Shown: positions 17,273 to 25,534 of the stretch, piece by piece
Numbering within the stretch: the first letter of the stretch is position 1
Layout: each line of letters begins with the position of its first letter
DNA from: a bacterium
GTDB lineage: Bacteria > Armatimonadota > Zipacnadia > Zipacnadales > UBA11051
Reading direction: 5' to 3'
NCBI GenBank assembly: GCA_030604405.1
Contig: JAUVVY010000020.1
Location: 1 to 64,000 of the forward strand
DNA length: 64,000 nt
The notes under the pieces: model-generated
What the model saw: the letters and a program-made list of their open reading frames with translations, nothing else
Database searches by the model: none
What the model was told of the DNA's origin: nothing
Translations under genes and position numbers: made by a program

Positions 17273-18274
17273 ATGGCTGTTACGATCTACTACGACGACG
17301 ATGCTGATCTGAGCGTACTCGATGGCAAGAAGATCGCCATCATCGGCTATGGCATCCAGGGCTCGGCGCAGTCAATGTGTTTGCGCGATTCCGGGGTGGA
17401 TGTCATAGTATCGGAGCTGGAGGGTACGCCGAATTTCGAGAAGGCCGTTGCTGACGGCTGGGAGGTATATGCCAATGCCGCCGATGCCGCCAGGGAAGCC
17501 GACCTGATCCAGATCCTGACACAGGACCACGTGCAGGCAACGGTCTATAAGAACCTGATCGAGCCGAACCTGGCAGAGGGCAATGCGCTGATCTTCTCGC
17601 ACGGCTTCAACATCCACTACAAGCAGATCGCGCCGCCCGACTTCGTGGATGTCTTTATGGTCGCGCCCAAGGGCCCGGGTGCGCTGGTGCGGGAGTGCTA
17701 TCTGTCCGACACCGGTGTGCCGTGCCTGCTGGCCGTGTATCAGGACGCCACCGGCATGGCCAAGCAGTACGGCCTGGCCTACGCGAAGGCGATCAAGGGT
17801 ACCAAGGCCGGCCTGCTCGAGACCACCTTCGCCGAGGAAACCATCACCGACCTTTTCGGCGAGCAAGTCGTGTTGTGCGGCGGAGTGACCGAATTGATCA
17901 CCGCCGCTTTTGACACCCTCGTTGAGGCCGGCTACGCGCCCGAGATGGCGTACTTCGAGGTCCTCCACGAACTGAAACTAATCATGGACCTGGTCTATAA
18001 CAAGGGCATCATCGGTATGCGGCGCGGTGTGTCCGACACCGCCACCTACGGCGACCTGAGCCGCGGGCCACGGATCATCAACGAAGGCACCCGGGCGGAG
18101 ATGCGAAAGATTCTGCGCGAGGTGGAAGACGGCTCGTTCGCCAGGGAATGGATCCTGGAGAACCAGGCCGGTCGCACGGTCTTTAACGCGCTGCTCGAAG
18201 AGTCGGCCGACCACCCGATCGAAAAGATCGGTAAAGAGCTGCGCGCAATGATGCCGTGGATTCAAGACGACTGA
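17273..18274 (+). CDS. ilvC: Ketol-acid reductoisomerase (class I)
   Basis: Isomerises and reduces acetolactate to dihydroxy-isovalerate. 333 residues, class I length. The Rossmann motif GYGIQG (25-30) and the metal site are present: DLFGEQ, and the Glu pair in [12 protein letters not shown], followed by [12 protein letters not shown]. The cofactor loop after strand 2 reads SELEGTPNF (47-55), with acidic Glu48/Glu50 and no Arg/Ser phosphate-binding residues, unlike NADPH enzymes (GLRxGS). This suggests NADH use. The usual His after GYGxQG is also replaced ([12 protein letters not shown]). Start ATG 17273 follows AAGGAGG. Last gene of the T-box operon. Confidence 0.95.
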   Translation: MAVTIYYDDDADLSVLDGKKIAIIGYGIQGSAQSMCLRDSGVDVIVSELEGTPNFEKAVADGWEVYANAADAAREADLIQILTQDHVQATVYKNLIEPNLAEGNALIFSHGFNIHYKQIAPPDFVDVFMVAPKGPGALVRECYLSDTGVPCLLAVYQDATGMAKQYGLAYAKAIKGTKAGLLETTFAEETITDLFGEQVVLCGGVTELITAAFDTLVEAGYAPEMAYFEVLHELKLIMDLVYNKGIIGMRRGVSDTATYGDLSRGPRIINEGTRAEMRKILREVEDGSFAREWILENQAGRTVFNALLEESADHPIEKIGKELRAMMPWIQDD

Positions 18275-18296
18275 GCTAGCGCATCCTGGACAGTGG

Positions 18297-20222
18297 CTAG
18301 TCGGACATCTTGTGTATCAGATAATCGTACACGGCCTGGGCGGTTTTGCGGTTCATACCCGGGACGGCGGCCAGCTCATCTACCGAGGCGCTACGCATCG
18401 CCTGGATGGATGGGAAGGCCTTGAGCAGTTCGGCGCGGCGCTTGGGGCCGATGCCCTCGATCTCGTCAAGCTGGGAACTGCTCATGGTCTTGACGCGCAG
18501 TCCACGGTGGTAGGCTATCGCAAAGCGGTGGGCTTCGTCGCGGATCCGCTGCAACAGGAATTGCCCCCGGGGGTGCGCAGTCATATCCAGCGGCGCGCGG
18601 TGGCCCCGCACGAACACCTCTTCCTCAGCCTTAGCCAGACCGGCCAGCGCGATATTGGCCTCGCCCGCGACCTCGTCCAGAACCTTCCCAACAGCATTCA
18701 CCTGACCCTTGCCACCATCCACGACAATCAGGTCGGGCAGCGGCAGGAATTTGCTGTTGCCGGCCTGCGCCGCTCCCAGCCGGCGAGCCAGCACCTCTGC
18801 CAGCATCGCATAGTCGTCCTGGCCGGCGACGGTGCGGATGCGGAAGCGGCGGTAGCTGGATTTGTCCGGCACCCCGTCGGCGAAGACCACCATCGAGCCT
18901 ACAGCATGATCGCCCTGCAAGTTGGATATATCGTAGCATTCAATTCGGCGCAGGGGCTGCTCAAACGCCAACGCCTCGGCCAGATCGGCGAGTGCGGCGT
19001 CACTGTCTGCGGCGCGGCTTTGCCACTGCTGTGCGAGCGCTTCCAGGGCAGTTTTCGCGTTCATCTGCGCCAGTTGAATCAGCCGGCGCCGCTCACCGCG
19101 CTGGGGCACTGCGAGATCAACGGGGCCACCACGCATCTGCGAAAGCAACTCCTCCCACTCCTGCTGCTCTGCAAGCGGCGCGGCGAGGAGGACGTGGCGG
19201 GCCGGAATGTTGCCGGCGGCATAGTGCAGCGTCATCGCCGCTTCGATGATCTCGCCGAGGGAGCGACCGCCGGTATGGGCCAGGCTGTAGGTTTCTTGTG
19301 TAGTCAGGCGCCCGCCGCGTACCCCCAGCAGCTTGACCAGCGCGCGCTCGTGTTCACTGGCCGCGCCGAAGATGTCCTGCTCGCGGTTGTCGTTGGCCAC
19401 CATGAGCTGGTCTTCGCTGCTGCGTTCGATGGCCTGGAGCTTGTCGCGGAGCATCGCCGCCCGCTCAAAGTCAAGCTCCTGTGCGGCCCGCTCCATTTCG
19501 CCTCTGATCTTGTCGGTGATCTGTTTGGTCTTGCCGTCGAGGAAGCTGATGACCCGCTCGACGACCTGGCTGTACTGCTCATCGCTGACCTTGCCCGTAC
19601 ACGGGCCTACACAATGGCCGAGATGGTAGTAGAGGCATGGCTTGCCGGTGGGGGTGCCGTCGAGTTTGCGGCGGCACTGGCGCAGGCCGAATAGCTGGCT
19701 GGCCATGCGGCGGGCGCGCCACATGACGCTGGCCGTGGGGTATGGGCCGAAGATCTCGCCGGCGCTGAAGCCATAGACCTCGTGGCGCTTGGGGTCGTGA
19801 AAGCCGCGCCGGTATTTGCCGCCGCCTCCGGGTATGCGCACGCGGGCGTCGCTCGGCAGGTCGCGGATTACCAGCAGGCGCGCGTATTTCTCGGTGGTGA
19901 GACACAGGTACGGGTAGCTCTTGTCATCGCGCAGGCGGATGTTGAAGCGGGGCTTGTGCTGCTTAATCAGAGTCGCTTCGAGGATCAGGGCCTCGACCTC
20001 GGTGCGAGTGACGATGTAGTCGAAGTCGGCCAACTTCTGGTGCATCACCGGCGCCCAGCCACCGATACGGTCGCTGTCACCGCGCACGTGCTGGCGTAGG
20101 CGGGCTGCCAGGGACCGCGCCTTGCCGACATAGATAATCTGCCCGTCGGCGTCCATAATGTTATAGACGCCCGGCTTGGATGGGACCTGGTCGAGTTTTT
20201 CGAGGAGGTTTTGCTGGTTCAT
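18297..20222 (-). CDS. uvrC: UvrABC excinuclease subunit C
   Basis: Makes both incisions around UvrB-marked DNA lesions in nucleotide excision repair. About 641 residues. An N-terminal GIY-YIG nuclease (KPGVYNIMDADGQIIYVGKA) is followed by a Cys-rich segment (CLYYHLGHCVGPC) and a UVR motif around 210-245 (MERAAQELDFERAAMLRDKL). The RNase H-like nuclease contains CYDISNLQGDHAVGSMVVF, and the C-terminal tandem HhH has EIEGIGPKRRAELLK and AVPGMNRKTAQ. ATG 20222 matches the family start; an in-frame GTG at 20243 is possible. It directly follows uvrB on the same strand and converges with ilvC. Confidence 0.95.
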   Translation of the reverse strand: MNQQNLLEKLDQVPSKPGVYNIMDADGQIIYVGKARSLAARLRQHVRGDSDRIGGWAPVMHQKLADFDYIVTRTEVEALILEATLIKQHKPRFNIRLRDDKSYPYLCLTTEKYARLLVIRDLPSDARVRIPGGGGKYRRGFHDPKRHEVYGFSAGEIFGPYPTASVMWRARRMASQLFGLRQCRRKLDGTPTGKPCLYYHLGHCVGPCTGKVSDEQYSQVVERVISFLDGKTKQITDKIRGEMERAAQELDFERAAMLRDKLQAIERSSEDQLMVANDNREQDIFGAASEHERALVKLLGVRGGRLTTQETYSLAHTGGRSLGEIIEAAMTLHYAAGNIPARHVLLAAPLAEQQEWEELLSQMRGGPVDLAVPQRGERRRLIQLAQMNAKTALEALAQQWQSRAADSDAALADLAEALAFEQPLRRIECYDISNLQGDHAVGSMVVFADGVPDKSSYRRFRIRTVAGQDDYAMLAEVLARRLGAAQAGNSKFLPLPDLIVVDGGKGQVNAVGKVLDEVAGEANIALAGLAKAEEEVFVRGHRAPLDMTAHPRGQFLLQRIRDEAHRFAIAYHRGLRVKTMSSSQLDEIEGIGPKRRAELLKAFPSIQAMRSASVDELAAVPGMNRKTAQAVYDYLIHKMSD

Positions 20223-20255
20223 GGTCTGTATAGACTTAGCCACTAGCCGCGGCGT

Positions 20256-22232
20256 TCAGTCGTCCAGCATCTTCTGCAGCTCTTTGATTTCATCGCGCAG
20301 TTCGGCCGCGTGCTCGAAATCAAGCTCCTCGGCGGCCTTGTGCATTTCGATCTCCAGCGCGGCAATGACGTCCCCCATATCGTCAGTGTCCATGATGGAG
20401 GCTGCTTCCGGGCTGACCACACGGCGGGCGCGTTCGGCTATCATCGCCCGGACCGGCTCCCGCACCGCCTTCTTCACCGTCCGCGGCACGATACCGTGGG
20501 CTTCGTTATGGGCCTTCTGCTTTGTGCGACGGCGGTTAGTCTCATCAATAGCCGCCCGCATCGCGGGGGTAATCTCATGGGCGTACATGATGACCTTGCC
20601 CTCTTCGTGGCGGGCGGCGCGCCCCATGTTCTGCATCAGCGAGGTCTCAGAGCGCAGAAAGCCCTCACGGTCGGCGTCCAGTATCGCCATCAGCGACACC
20701 TCCGGCAGGTCCAGGCCCTCGCGCAGCAGGTTTATGCCGACCAGCACGTCGTAGGCCCCCAGCCGCAGATCGCGTAGCAGCTCAGTGCGCTCCAGGGTGT
20801 CTATGTCGGAGTGCAGGTAATGGACGCGGATTGACATCTCGGCCAGGTACTCGCAGAGATCCTCGGCCATGCGCTTGGTCAGGGTGGTGACCAGCACACG
20901 CTGCTGCTTGTCCACGCGCGCTTTTATTTCAGCAATCAGGTCGTCAATCTGGCCCTTGGTCGGCCGCACCTGCACCTCCGGGTCGAGCAGGCCGGTGGGG
21001 CGGATCACACATTCCACAATGCGGCCGGCCCTCTTTGTCTCGTAGGGACCGGGCGTTGCGGAGGTGTAAATGACCTGGTTAACATGCTGCTCCCATTCGC
21101 TGAAGGTCAGCGGCCGGTTGTCGTAGGCGGAGGGCAGGCGGAAGCCGTGCTCGACGAGGCTGTCTTTACGCGAGCGGTCGCCCTGGTACATGCCGCGGAT
21201 CTGCGGAATGCTCTGGTGCGATTCGTCAACAACAAGCAAGAAGTCATCGGGGAAGTAATTCATCAGCGTGTGTGGCGGCTGGCCGGCTTTGCGGCCGTCG
21301 AGGTGACGGGAGTAGTTCTCGATGCCCTGGCAATAGCCGATCTCCCGGATCATCTCCAGGTCGTAGTCGGCGCGCTGCTGCAGGCGCTGGGCCTCGAGCA
21401 GCTTGCCCTGCTTCTCAAACCAGGCGACTCTTTCGCTCAACTCGTGGCGGATGCCGACCATCGCCTCCTGCAGCCGCTCGGCGGAAGTCACAAAGTGGCT
21501 GGTCGGGAACAGCAGTACGGTGTCGGTGGTTTCGACGATCTCGCCGGTGACTTCGTTGATGCGACTGATGCGCTCGACCTCGTCACCGAACAGCTCCAGC
21601 CGGGTAATGAAATCCTCGTCAACCGGGTGAACCTCGATGACATCGCCGCGGACGCGAAAGGTGCCGCGCTCCAGCGCAAGATCGTTGCGGCTGAACTGCA
21701 TAGTGACCAACTGGCGCAGGATGGCGTCGCGCTCGATCTGCTGACCCACTCTGAGTTCGAGAGTGATCTGCTTGTACTCCTCGGGCGAGCCAAGGCCAAA
21801 GATGCATGAGACCGAGGCGACGACTATCGTATCGCGCCGCGAGGCGACCGAATGTGTGGCGGAGTGGCGCAGCCGCTCAATCTCCTCGTTAATCTCGGCG
21901 TCCTTTTCGATGTAAGTGTCGGTCGCGGGCAAGTACGCCTCGGGCTGGTAATAGTCGTAATAGCTGACGAAGTACTCGACGGCGTTGTTGGGAAAGAAGT
22001 CGCGAAACTCCATGCAAAGCTGGCCGGCCAGTGTCTTGTTGTGGACCAGTACCAGCGTCGGCCGCTGTACCGTCTCGATGACCTTGGCAATCACATAGGT
22101 CTTGCCGGAGCCGGTGATGCCAAGCAGCACCTGATCGCGCTCGCCGTCGCGAATCCCCTGGCTGAGCGCCTCGATGGCCTGTGCCTGGTCACCCTTGGGC
22201 TCATATTCTGATATTACTTCAAGCTCAGGCAC
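20256..22232 (-). CDS. uvrB: UvrABC excinuclease subunit B
   Basis: DNA-damage verification helicase of nucleotide excision repair. 658 residues. Walker A (LGITGSGKTYVIA), the damage-binding beta-hairpin region (FVSYYDYYQPEAYLP), DEAD-type DESHQSIPQ, helicase motifs V/VI (VGINLLREGLDLPEVSLM and QNMGRAARHEEGKVIMYA), and a C-terminal UVR motif (AAEELDFEHAAELRDEI) that binds UvrC. GTG 22232 is preferred because GGAGAAG lies seven bases before it and the product then begins like other UvrB proteins. A TATAAT box lies at 22277-22282 on this strand, with a weak -35. Confidence 0.96.
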   Translation of the reverse strand: MPELEVISEYEPKGDQAQAIEALSQGIRDGERDQVLLGITGSGKTYVIAKVIETVQRPTLVLVHNKTLAGQLCMEFRDFFPNNAVEYFVSYYDYYQPEAYLPATDTYIEKDAEINEEIERLRHSATHSVASRRDTIVVASVSCIFGLGSPEEYKQITLELRVGQQIERDAILRQLVTMQFSRNDLALERGTFRVRGDVIEVHPVDEDFITRLELFGDEVERISRINEVTGEIVETTDTVLLFPTSHFVTSAERLQEAMVGIRHELSERVAWFEKQGKLLEAQRLQQRADYDLEMIREIGYCQGIENYSRHLDGRKAGQPPHTLMNYFPDDFLLVVDESHQSIPQIRGMYQGDRSRKDSLVEHGFRLPSAYDNRPLTFSEWEQHVNQVIYTSATPGPYETKRAGRIVECVIRPTGLLDPEVQVRPTKGQIDDLIAEIKARVDKQQRVLVTTLTKRMAEDLCEYLAEMSIRVHYLHSDIDTLERTELLRDLRLGAYDVLVGINLLREGLDLPEVSLMAILDADREGFLRSETSLMQNMGRAARHEEGKVIMYAHEITPAMRAAIDETNRRRTKQKAHNEAHGIVPRTVKKAVREPVRAMIAERARRVVSPEAASIMDTDDMGDVIAALEIEMHKAAEELDFEHAAELRDEIKELQKMLDD

Positions 22233-22321
22233 TTTGCTTCTCCGAAAAGCTGAGAATGGGCAATGGTACAAGAGGTATTATAGCAGAAATTGGCGGAGTT
22301 TTGTGCCAGCGGCCGGGGAAC

Positions 22322-24304
22322 TTAAAAGGTGGCGAAGCCGCCGAACTCCAGAGAAAGCCGTCCGGTCTCTTCGCTGTAGGTAAGGCCGATCTCCCGCTGA
22401 CCGAACACGCGCGCGAGGCTGAGTTCCCATTCGTTATATGAGGCGTCCTCGAAGCTATAAAAGGTGCCGGCCAACTCCCAGCGCCAGCGCTCGCTTTGGT
22501 AGTAGTTGAGGTCGAGGTAGGCGAAGGTGTCATCAAAGGTAGCATTGTGGGTGCCGAATGCGTACAGATACCACTTGTCGCGTTGGGCGCTGAGGTCGAG
22601 GCTGAGGATCTGCTCGATGCCATCAACCCTCGCGTCGCCGCTGAAATACTCGGCGCTGTAACCAAGGCCGATGGTGGAATTGGAACTGAGTCGGTGCGCA
22701 AAGTCCAGGTCGGCACGCAGGCCGTTGGCGCTGTAGCCGCTGGTGTCCCAGGCGAACGTATTGCGCAGCACCGGGCGCAGGGTGGTCTTGCGGCCGAGAT
22801 CATAGGTGCCCCAGTTCAGTTCCGCGAACAGCCCGCTGCCGAACTCAACAGCGCCGGTCTCACGGTGGTGCTCGGCGCCGGCGGTTAGACCAAGGCGGTA
22901 TGACTTGCGCTCGTCCAAAGCAATGGGGTTGGAAAGCCAGTCGCCCACCAGGCCGTAGCCTGTGTCGTAGTCGCGAGGATCGTCGTAGTAGCCGCGCAGG
23001 TTGAAACGGCCCCTGTCAGTGTAGCGATAGACGCTGGCGTCGGAAAAGATGCTGTGATGGTCGGGCATGCTGAAATTGAGGTAGCAATTGGCGTCGCGCC
23101 AGACGGTGCGCTGATCCTGCCATTGCAGGCCCCAGCTCGAGCGCGGCAGGCCGGCGATCTCGATCGAGCCCTCGTAATCATCAGTAAGCGAGCGATACTC
23201 GCGCTCCCATGCCAGCGACCAGCCGCCGCGGGCGGCGGCGACTGAACCCGATGTGGTGCCGTGTTGTAGCTTCACGGCGCCGGTTGTGGTGTCGGTGACG
23301 CTATAGAAGAAGGGGAAGTCGAGAGCCACACCGCCACCGGTATCGGCGCCGAACATGTTGTTGTTGGTGCTGCCGGTGTAGCCCGGTTCGCCGATGACCC
23401 AATATGGCGGGAAGCTGAGAATCTTTTTCTGATGAATCCATGCGGAGCCATGGCGCAGCACTATCTTTTCGCCGATGAAATAGGAGATGCTATCGGCGAT
23501 GAGCCAGGTCTGCGTCTCGCGGGCGTCGTAGCTGAAGGCATCCGAGGGCAGCTCCCATTCAGTTTCCAGGGGCTGCAGGTCATAGGCATCAAAGTACACC
23601 CGCTCGATGCCGGACACCCCGGCCCCGCGCAACACTCCGCGGCGGGTGCCGATGTCGAAGTAGAGCTGCTTGCCGGAAAGCTCCCGTCCGCCCCTGCTAA
23701 CGACAACGCCCGCCTCTTCCAACGAGAATGCGCGCAGGGAGAAGTCGTTGAGGTCAACGTCTATTGTGTCGCTGGCTTCGACGGTCAACTGGCCGAGGCG
23801 GACCTGTGCCCGATCACGGGCTTCGAGCACGCGGTGGTCAACACTGAAGCCGGTCCATTTGCCTTTGATATGAATCACTTTGGCTACCGGGCGGGCCACC
23901 TCGCCCTCAGGCAGATAGCGGATGGTGGTGCTGCTGCGGGAGTCGCGAACCCAGGCGGTAATGGTGGCGAGGCCGGGGGTGTTGCTGCTGGCGAACACGG
24001 TCGCCACGCCGCCGATAGCACGCACCTGGAGGCTCTGCTGGCGCGACACATGGTCGGTGGAAAGATACCCGAGACTGGCGCTGACGACGACCTCGACTTC
24101 TTCGGTGGCCAACTGTCCGCTCTCGGTGCGCACCTCAATGTGCACACGGGCCTCGGTCTTGTTGTCAGCCGGGCGTTGTGGAGGGATGGCGGTGAGCTTG
24201 AGGCGGTATTGGCCGCTGCGGGCCACCTGGGCGCAAGTCTGCGGGCTGCCCAGCCCTATAAGCACCGCCGCGCAGAGCAGTAGTCTTAAGTGGCGACTCA
24301 ACAT
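22322..24304 (-). CDS. LptD/OstA-like outer-membrane barrel with N-terminal Ig-like domain
   Basis: A 660-residue exported protein with signal peptide (LLLCAAVLIGLGSPQTCA). Residues about 30-130 resemble an invasin/Big-type Ig domain (RVHIEVRTESGQLATEEVEVVVSA). A beta-jellyroll-like OstA segment follows (DYVNDFSL-type repeats, then YFDIGTRRGVLRGAGV). From about 270 on there is an LptD-like barrel with many amphipathic, aromatic strands; it includes KKILSFPPYW, which resembles the LptD periplasm-to-barrel junction, and it ends in Phe (LEFGGFATF). It probably inserts lipopolysaccharide or another lipid, or acts as a related porin. An Ig-like domain fused to LptD is unusual. It is followed by uvrB. 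Confidence 0.7.
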   Translation of the reverse strand: MLSRHLRLLLCAAVLIGLGSPQTCAQVARSGQYRLKLTAIPPQRPADNKTEARVHIEVRTESGQLATEEVEVVVSASLGYLSTDHVSRQQSLQVRAIGGVATVFASSNTPGLATITAWVRDSRSSTTIRYLPEGEVARPVAKVIHIKGKWTGFSVDHRVLEARDRAQVRLGQLTVEASDTIDVDLNDFSLRAFSLEEAGVVVSRGGRELSGKQLYFDIGTRRGVLRGAGVSGIERVYFDAYDLQPLETEWELPSDAFSYDARETQTWLIADSISYFIGEKIVLRHGSAWIHQKKILSFPPYWVIGEPGYTGSTNNNMFGADTGGGVALDFPFFYSVTDTTTGAVKLQHGTTSGSVAAARGGWSLAWEREYRSLTDDYEGSIEIAGLPRSSWGLQWQDQRTVWRDANCYLNFSMPDHHSIFSDASVYRYTDRGRFNLRGYYDDPRDYDTGYGLVGDWLSNPIALDERKSYRLGLTAGAEHHRETGAVEFGSGLFAELNWGTYDLGRKTTLRPVLRNTFAWDTSGYSANGLRADLDFAHRLSSNSTIGLGYSAEYFSGDARVDGIEQILSLDLSAQRDKWYLYAFGTHNATFDDTFAYLDLNYYQSERWRWELAGTFYSFEDASYNEWELSLARVFGQREIGLTYSEETGRLSLEFGGFATF

Positions 24305-24351
24305 TTGCTTTGTACCGGGAGGCTGTTGAAACCTGCTGTTATGTCATAATG

Positions 24352-24380
24352 CGTCGGATTGGAAAGCTCGACCCACGCGG
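24352..24380. repeat. Degenerate REP-like element
   Basis: GTCGGATTGGAAAGCTCGAC followed by CCACGCGG: the same layout as the intact copies, with mismatches in the left arm. Confidence 0.45.
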
Positions 24381-24394
24381 TGGGGAGAACAGTT

Positions 24395-24426
24395 CCGCCC
24401 TCGGGCTGAGGGCTACCCGGGGGCGG
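24395..24426 (-). terminator. Hairpin after the exported-protein operon
   Basis: CCGCCC-T-CGGG (24395-24405) pairs with CCCG-G-GGGCGG (24416-24426). It lies 30 bases after the stop of the FN3 gene in the direction of transcription. There is no T-run, so it may be a weak or Rho-assisted stop. Confidence 0.4.
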
Positions 24427-24455
24427 CACAAATAGACGCCTGCCAGACTCTGGCG

Positions 24456-25520
24456 TCAGGTCCGTGTGAAGGCGAGAGACCCTGAGTGAGTGTATTGTGA
24501 GGTCTGTGAGTTGGTGTACATCACTCGCACGCGATACTGGTAGATGTGTCTGCCTGAGAGTGTGCTGGTGTCCGTGTATTGTGTCTCGGCGGGCCCGACG
24601 TTGTCGGACAGAAGGCTAAAGCCGCCACCATCAACACTGCGCCATATCTGGTATTTCAGTCTCGTCAGTGTGGTGCCGGTTGGCGGGTTCCACGTGAGGC
24701 GGATATTGGTCTGCAGCTCCGTGAGATACAAGTTGGTCACCGGCTTGGCCTGCTCGGCAACGCCGGCCGGGGCGTCGCTACTGGTGGAGTTATTGACCGC
24801 AATGATCAGCACAGTAACGGCCAGCGCATAAAGTAGCCACCTCCACGCTTTGCTCTTGCCCTTGGCAGGCGGCTGGTATTCCACCGGTATGCCGGCCAGC
24901 GTCCTGGCAGCCTTGTAGGCGGCGTCGCGCAGGGCCTCAGCGATAAGCGGCGAGTCGCTACCTGTATAGTGGGCGCGCGCCTGGCTGCTGCCCGATACGC
25001 CAAAGGCGCGATAGACGGTCGGCTCTTCAACTACTTCGCCGGTGGCTTCATCAACATTGCCCTTGACCTCGTACGCCTGGCCGGACAATATGATCTTAAC
25101 CTGTCGCGGCTCTTCCTCAATATCGAATGACTGCACGCTGGAAATCACAACATAGTCCATACCCAGTACGCTGCCGATGAATAGAGCCAGGCTGGCAGAG
25201 GCGGTTTCGCCGGCTTCTACATCAACCTGGCGCAGACGGCCCTCGGAGACCGCGCGTATCACCAGTGCGGAATGGGGCGAAAACCTGCTGGCTGCGAACT
25301 CGGCCTGGGCGTCAACGGCCATCTGCAGGGATGCGGTTGCCTTGTAGCCGATACCTGTCTTGCCGCTTTCACTCTCATCAAGCACCGGGAAAATCAAAAC
25401 GGATCTGGTGCCCGTCTCCGCGGCGCCGGCGAAGCTGATTGGTATCAGCGACGTCAACATGCAGAGTGCAACCAGGAAGCTGATAGTGCGAGAGATGCCT
25501 CGTTTTCTTATTGCGTGCAT
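24456..25520 (-). CDS. Exported CsgG/TolB-N-like domain protein with transmembrane segment and FN3 domain
   Basis: A 354-residue protein. Signal peptide (FLVALCMLTSLIPISFAGA). An N-terminal domain about 40-225 begins SVLIFPVLDESESGKTGIGY and resembles CsgG/TolB-N-like periplasmic domains. A hydrophobic helix (WLLYALAVTVLIIAV) preceded by the basic stretch KGKSK follows. Then a C-terminal fibronectin type III domain (PVTNLYLTELQTNIRLTWNP to YQYRVRVMY). ATG 25520 has AGGGGAAG upstream; a longer frame would run into the next gene. Its architecture mirrors that of the 35028-33103 protein in the same block. The function may be in surface assembly; that is inference. Confidence 0.65.
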   Translation of the reverse strand: MHAIRKRGISRTISFLVALCMLTSLIPISFAGAAETGTRSVLIFPVLDESESGKTGIGYKATASLQMAVDAQAEFAASRFSPHSALVIRAVSEGRLRQVDVEAGETASASLALFIGSVLGMDYVVISSVQSFDIEEEPRQVKIILSGQAYEVKGNVDEATGEVVEEPTVYRAFGVSGSSQARAHYTGSDSPLIAEALRDAAYKAARTLAGIPVEYQPPAKGKSKAWRWLLYALAVTVLIIAVNNSTSSDAPAGVAEQAKPVTNLYLTELQTNIRLTWNPPTGTTLTRLKYQIWRSVDGGGFSLLSDNVGPAETQYTDTSTLSGRHIYQYRVRVMYTNSQTSQYTHSGSLAFTRT

Positions 25521-25534
25521 TGCATCACTTCCCC

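Noticed and set aside
22277-22305. Promoter for uvrB with TATAAT at 22277-22282
   Set aside because: The -10 is good but no acceptable -35 is found at 16-18 bases, so it is mentioned only in the gene entry.
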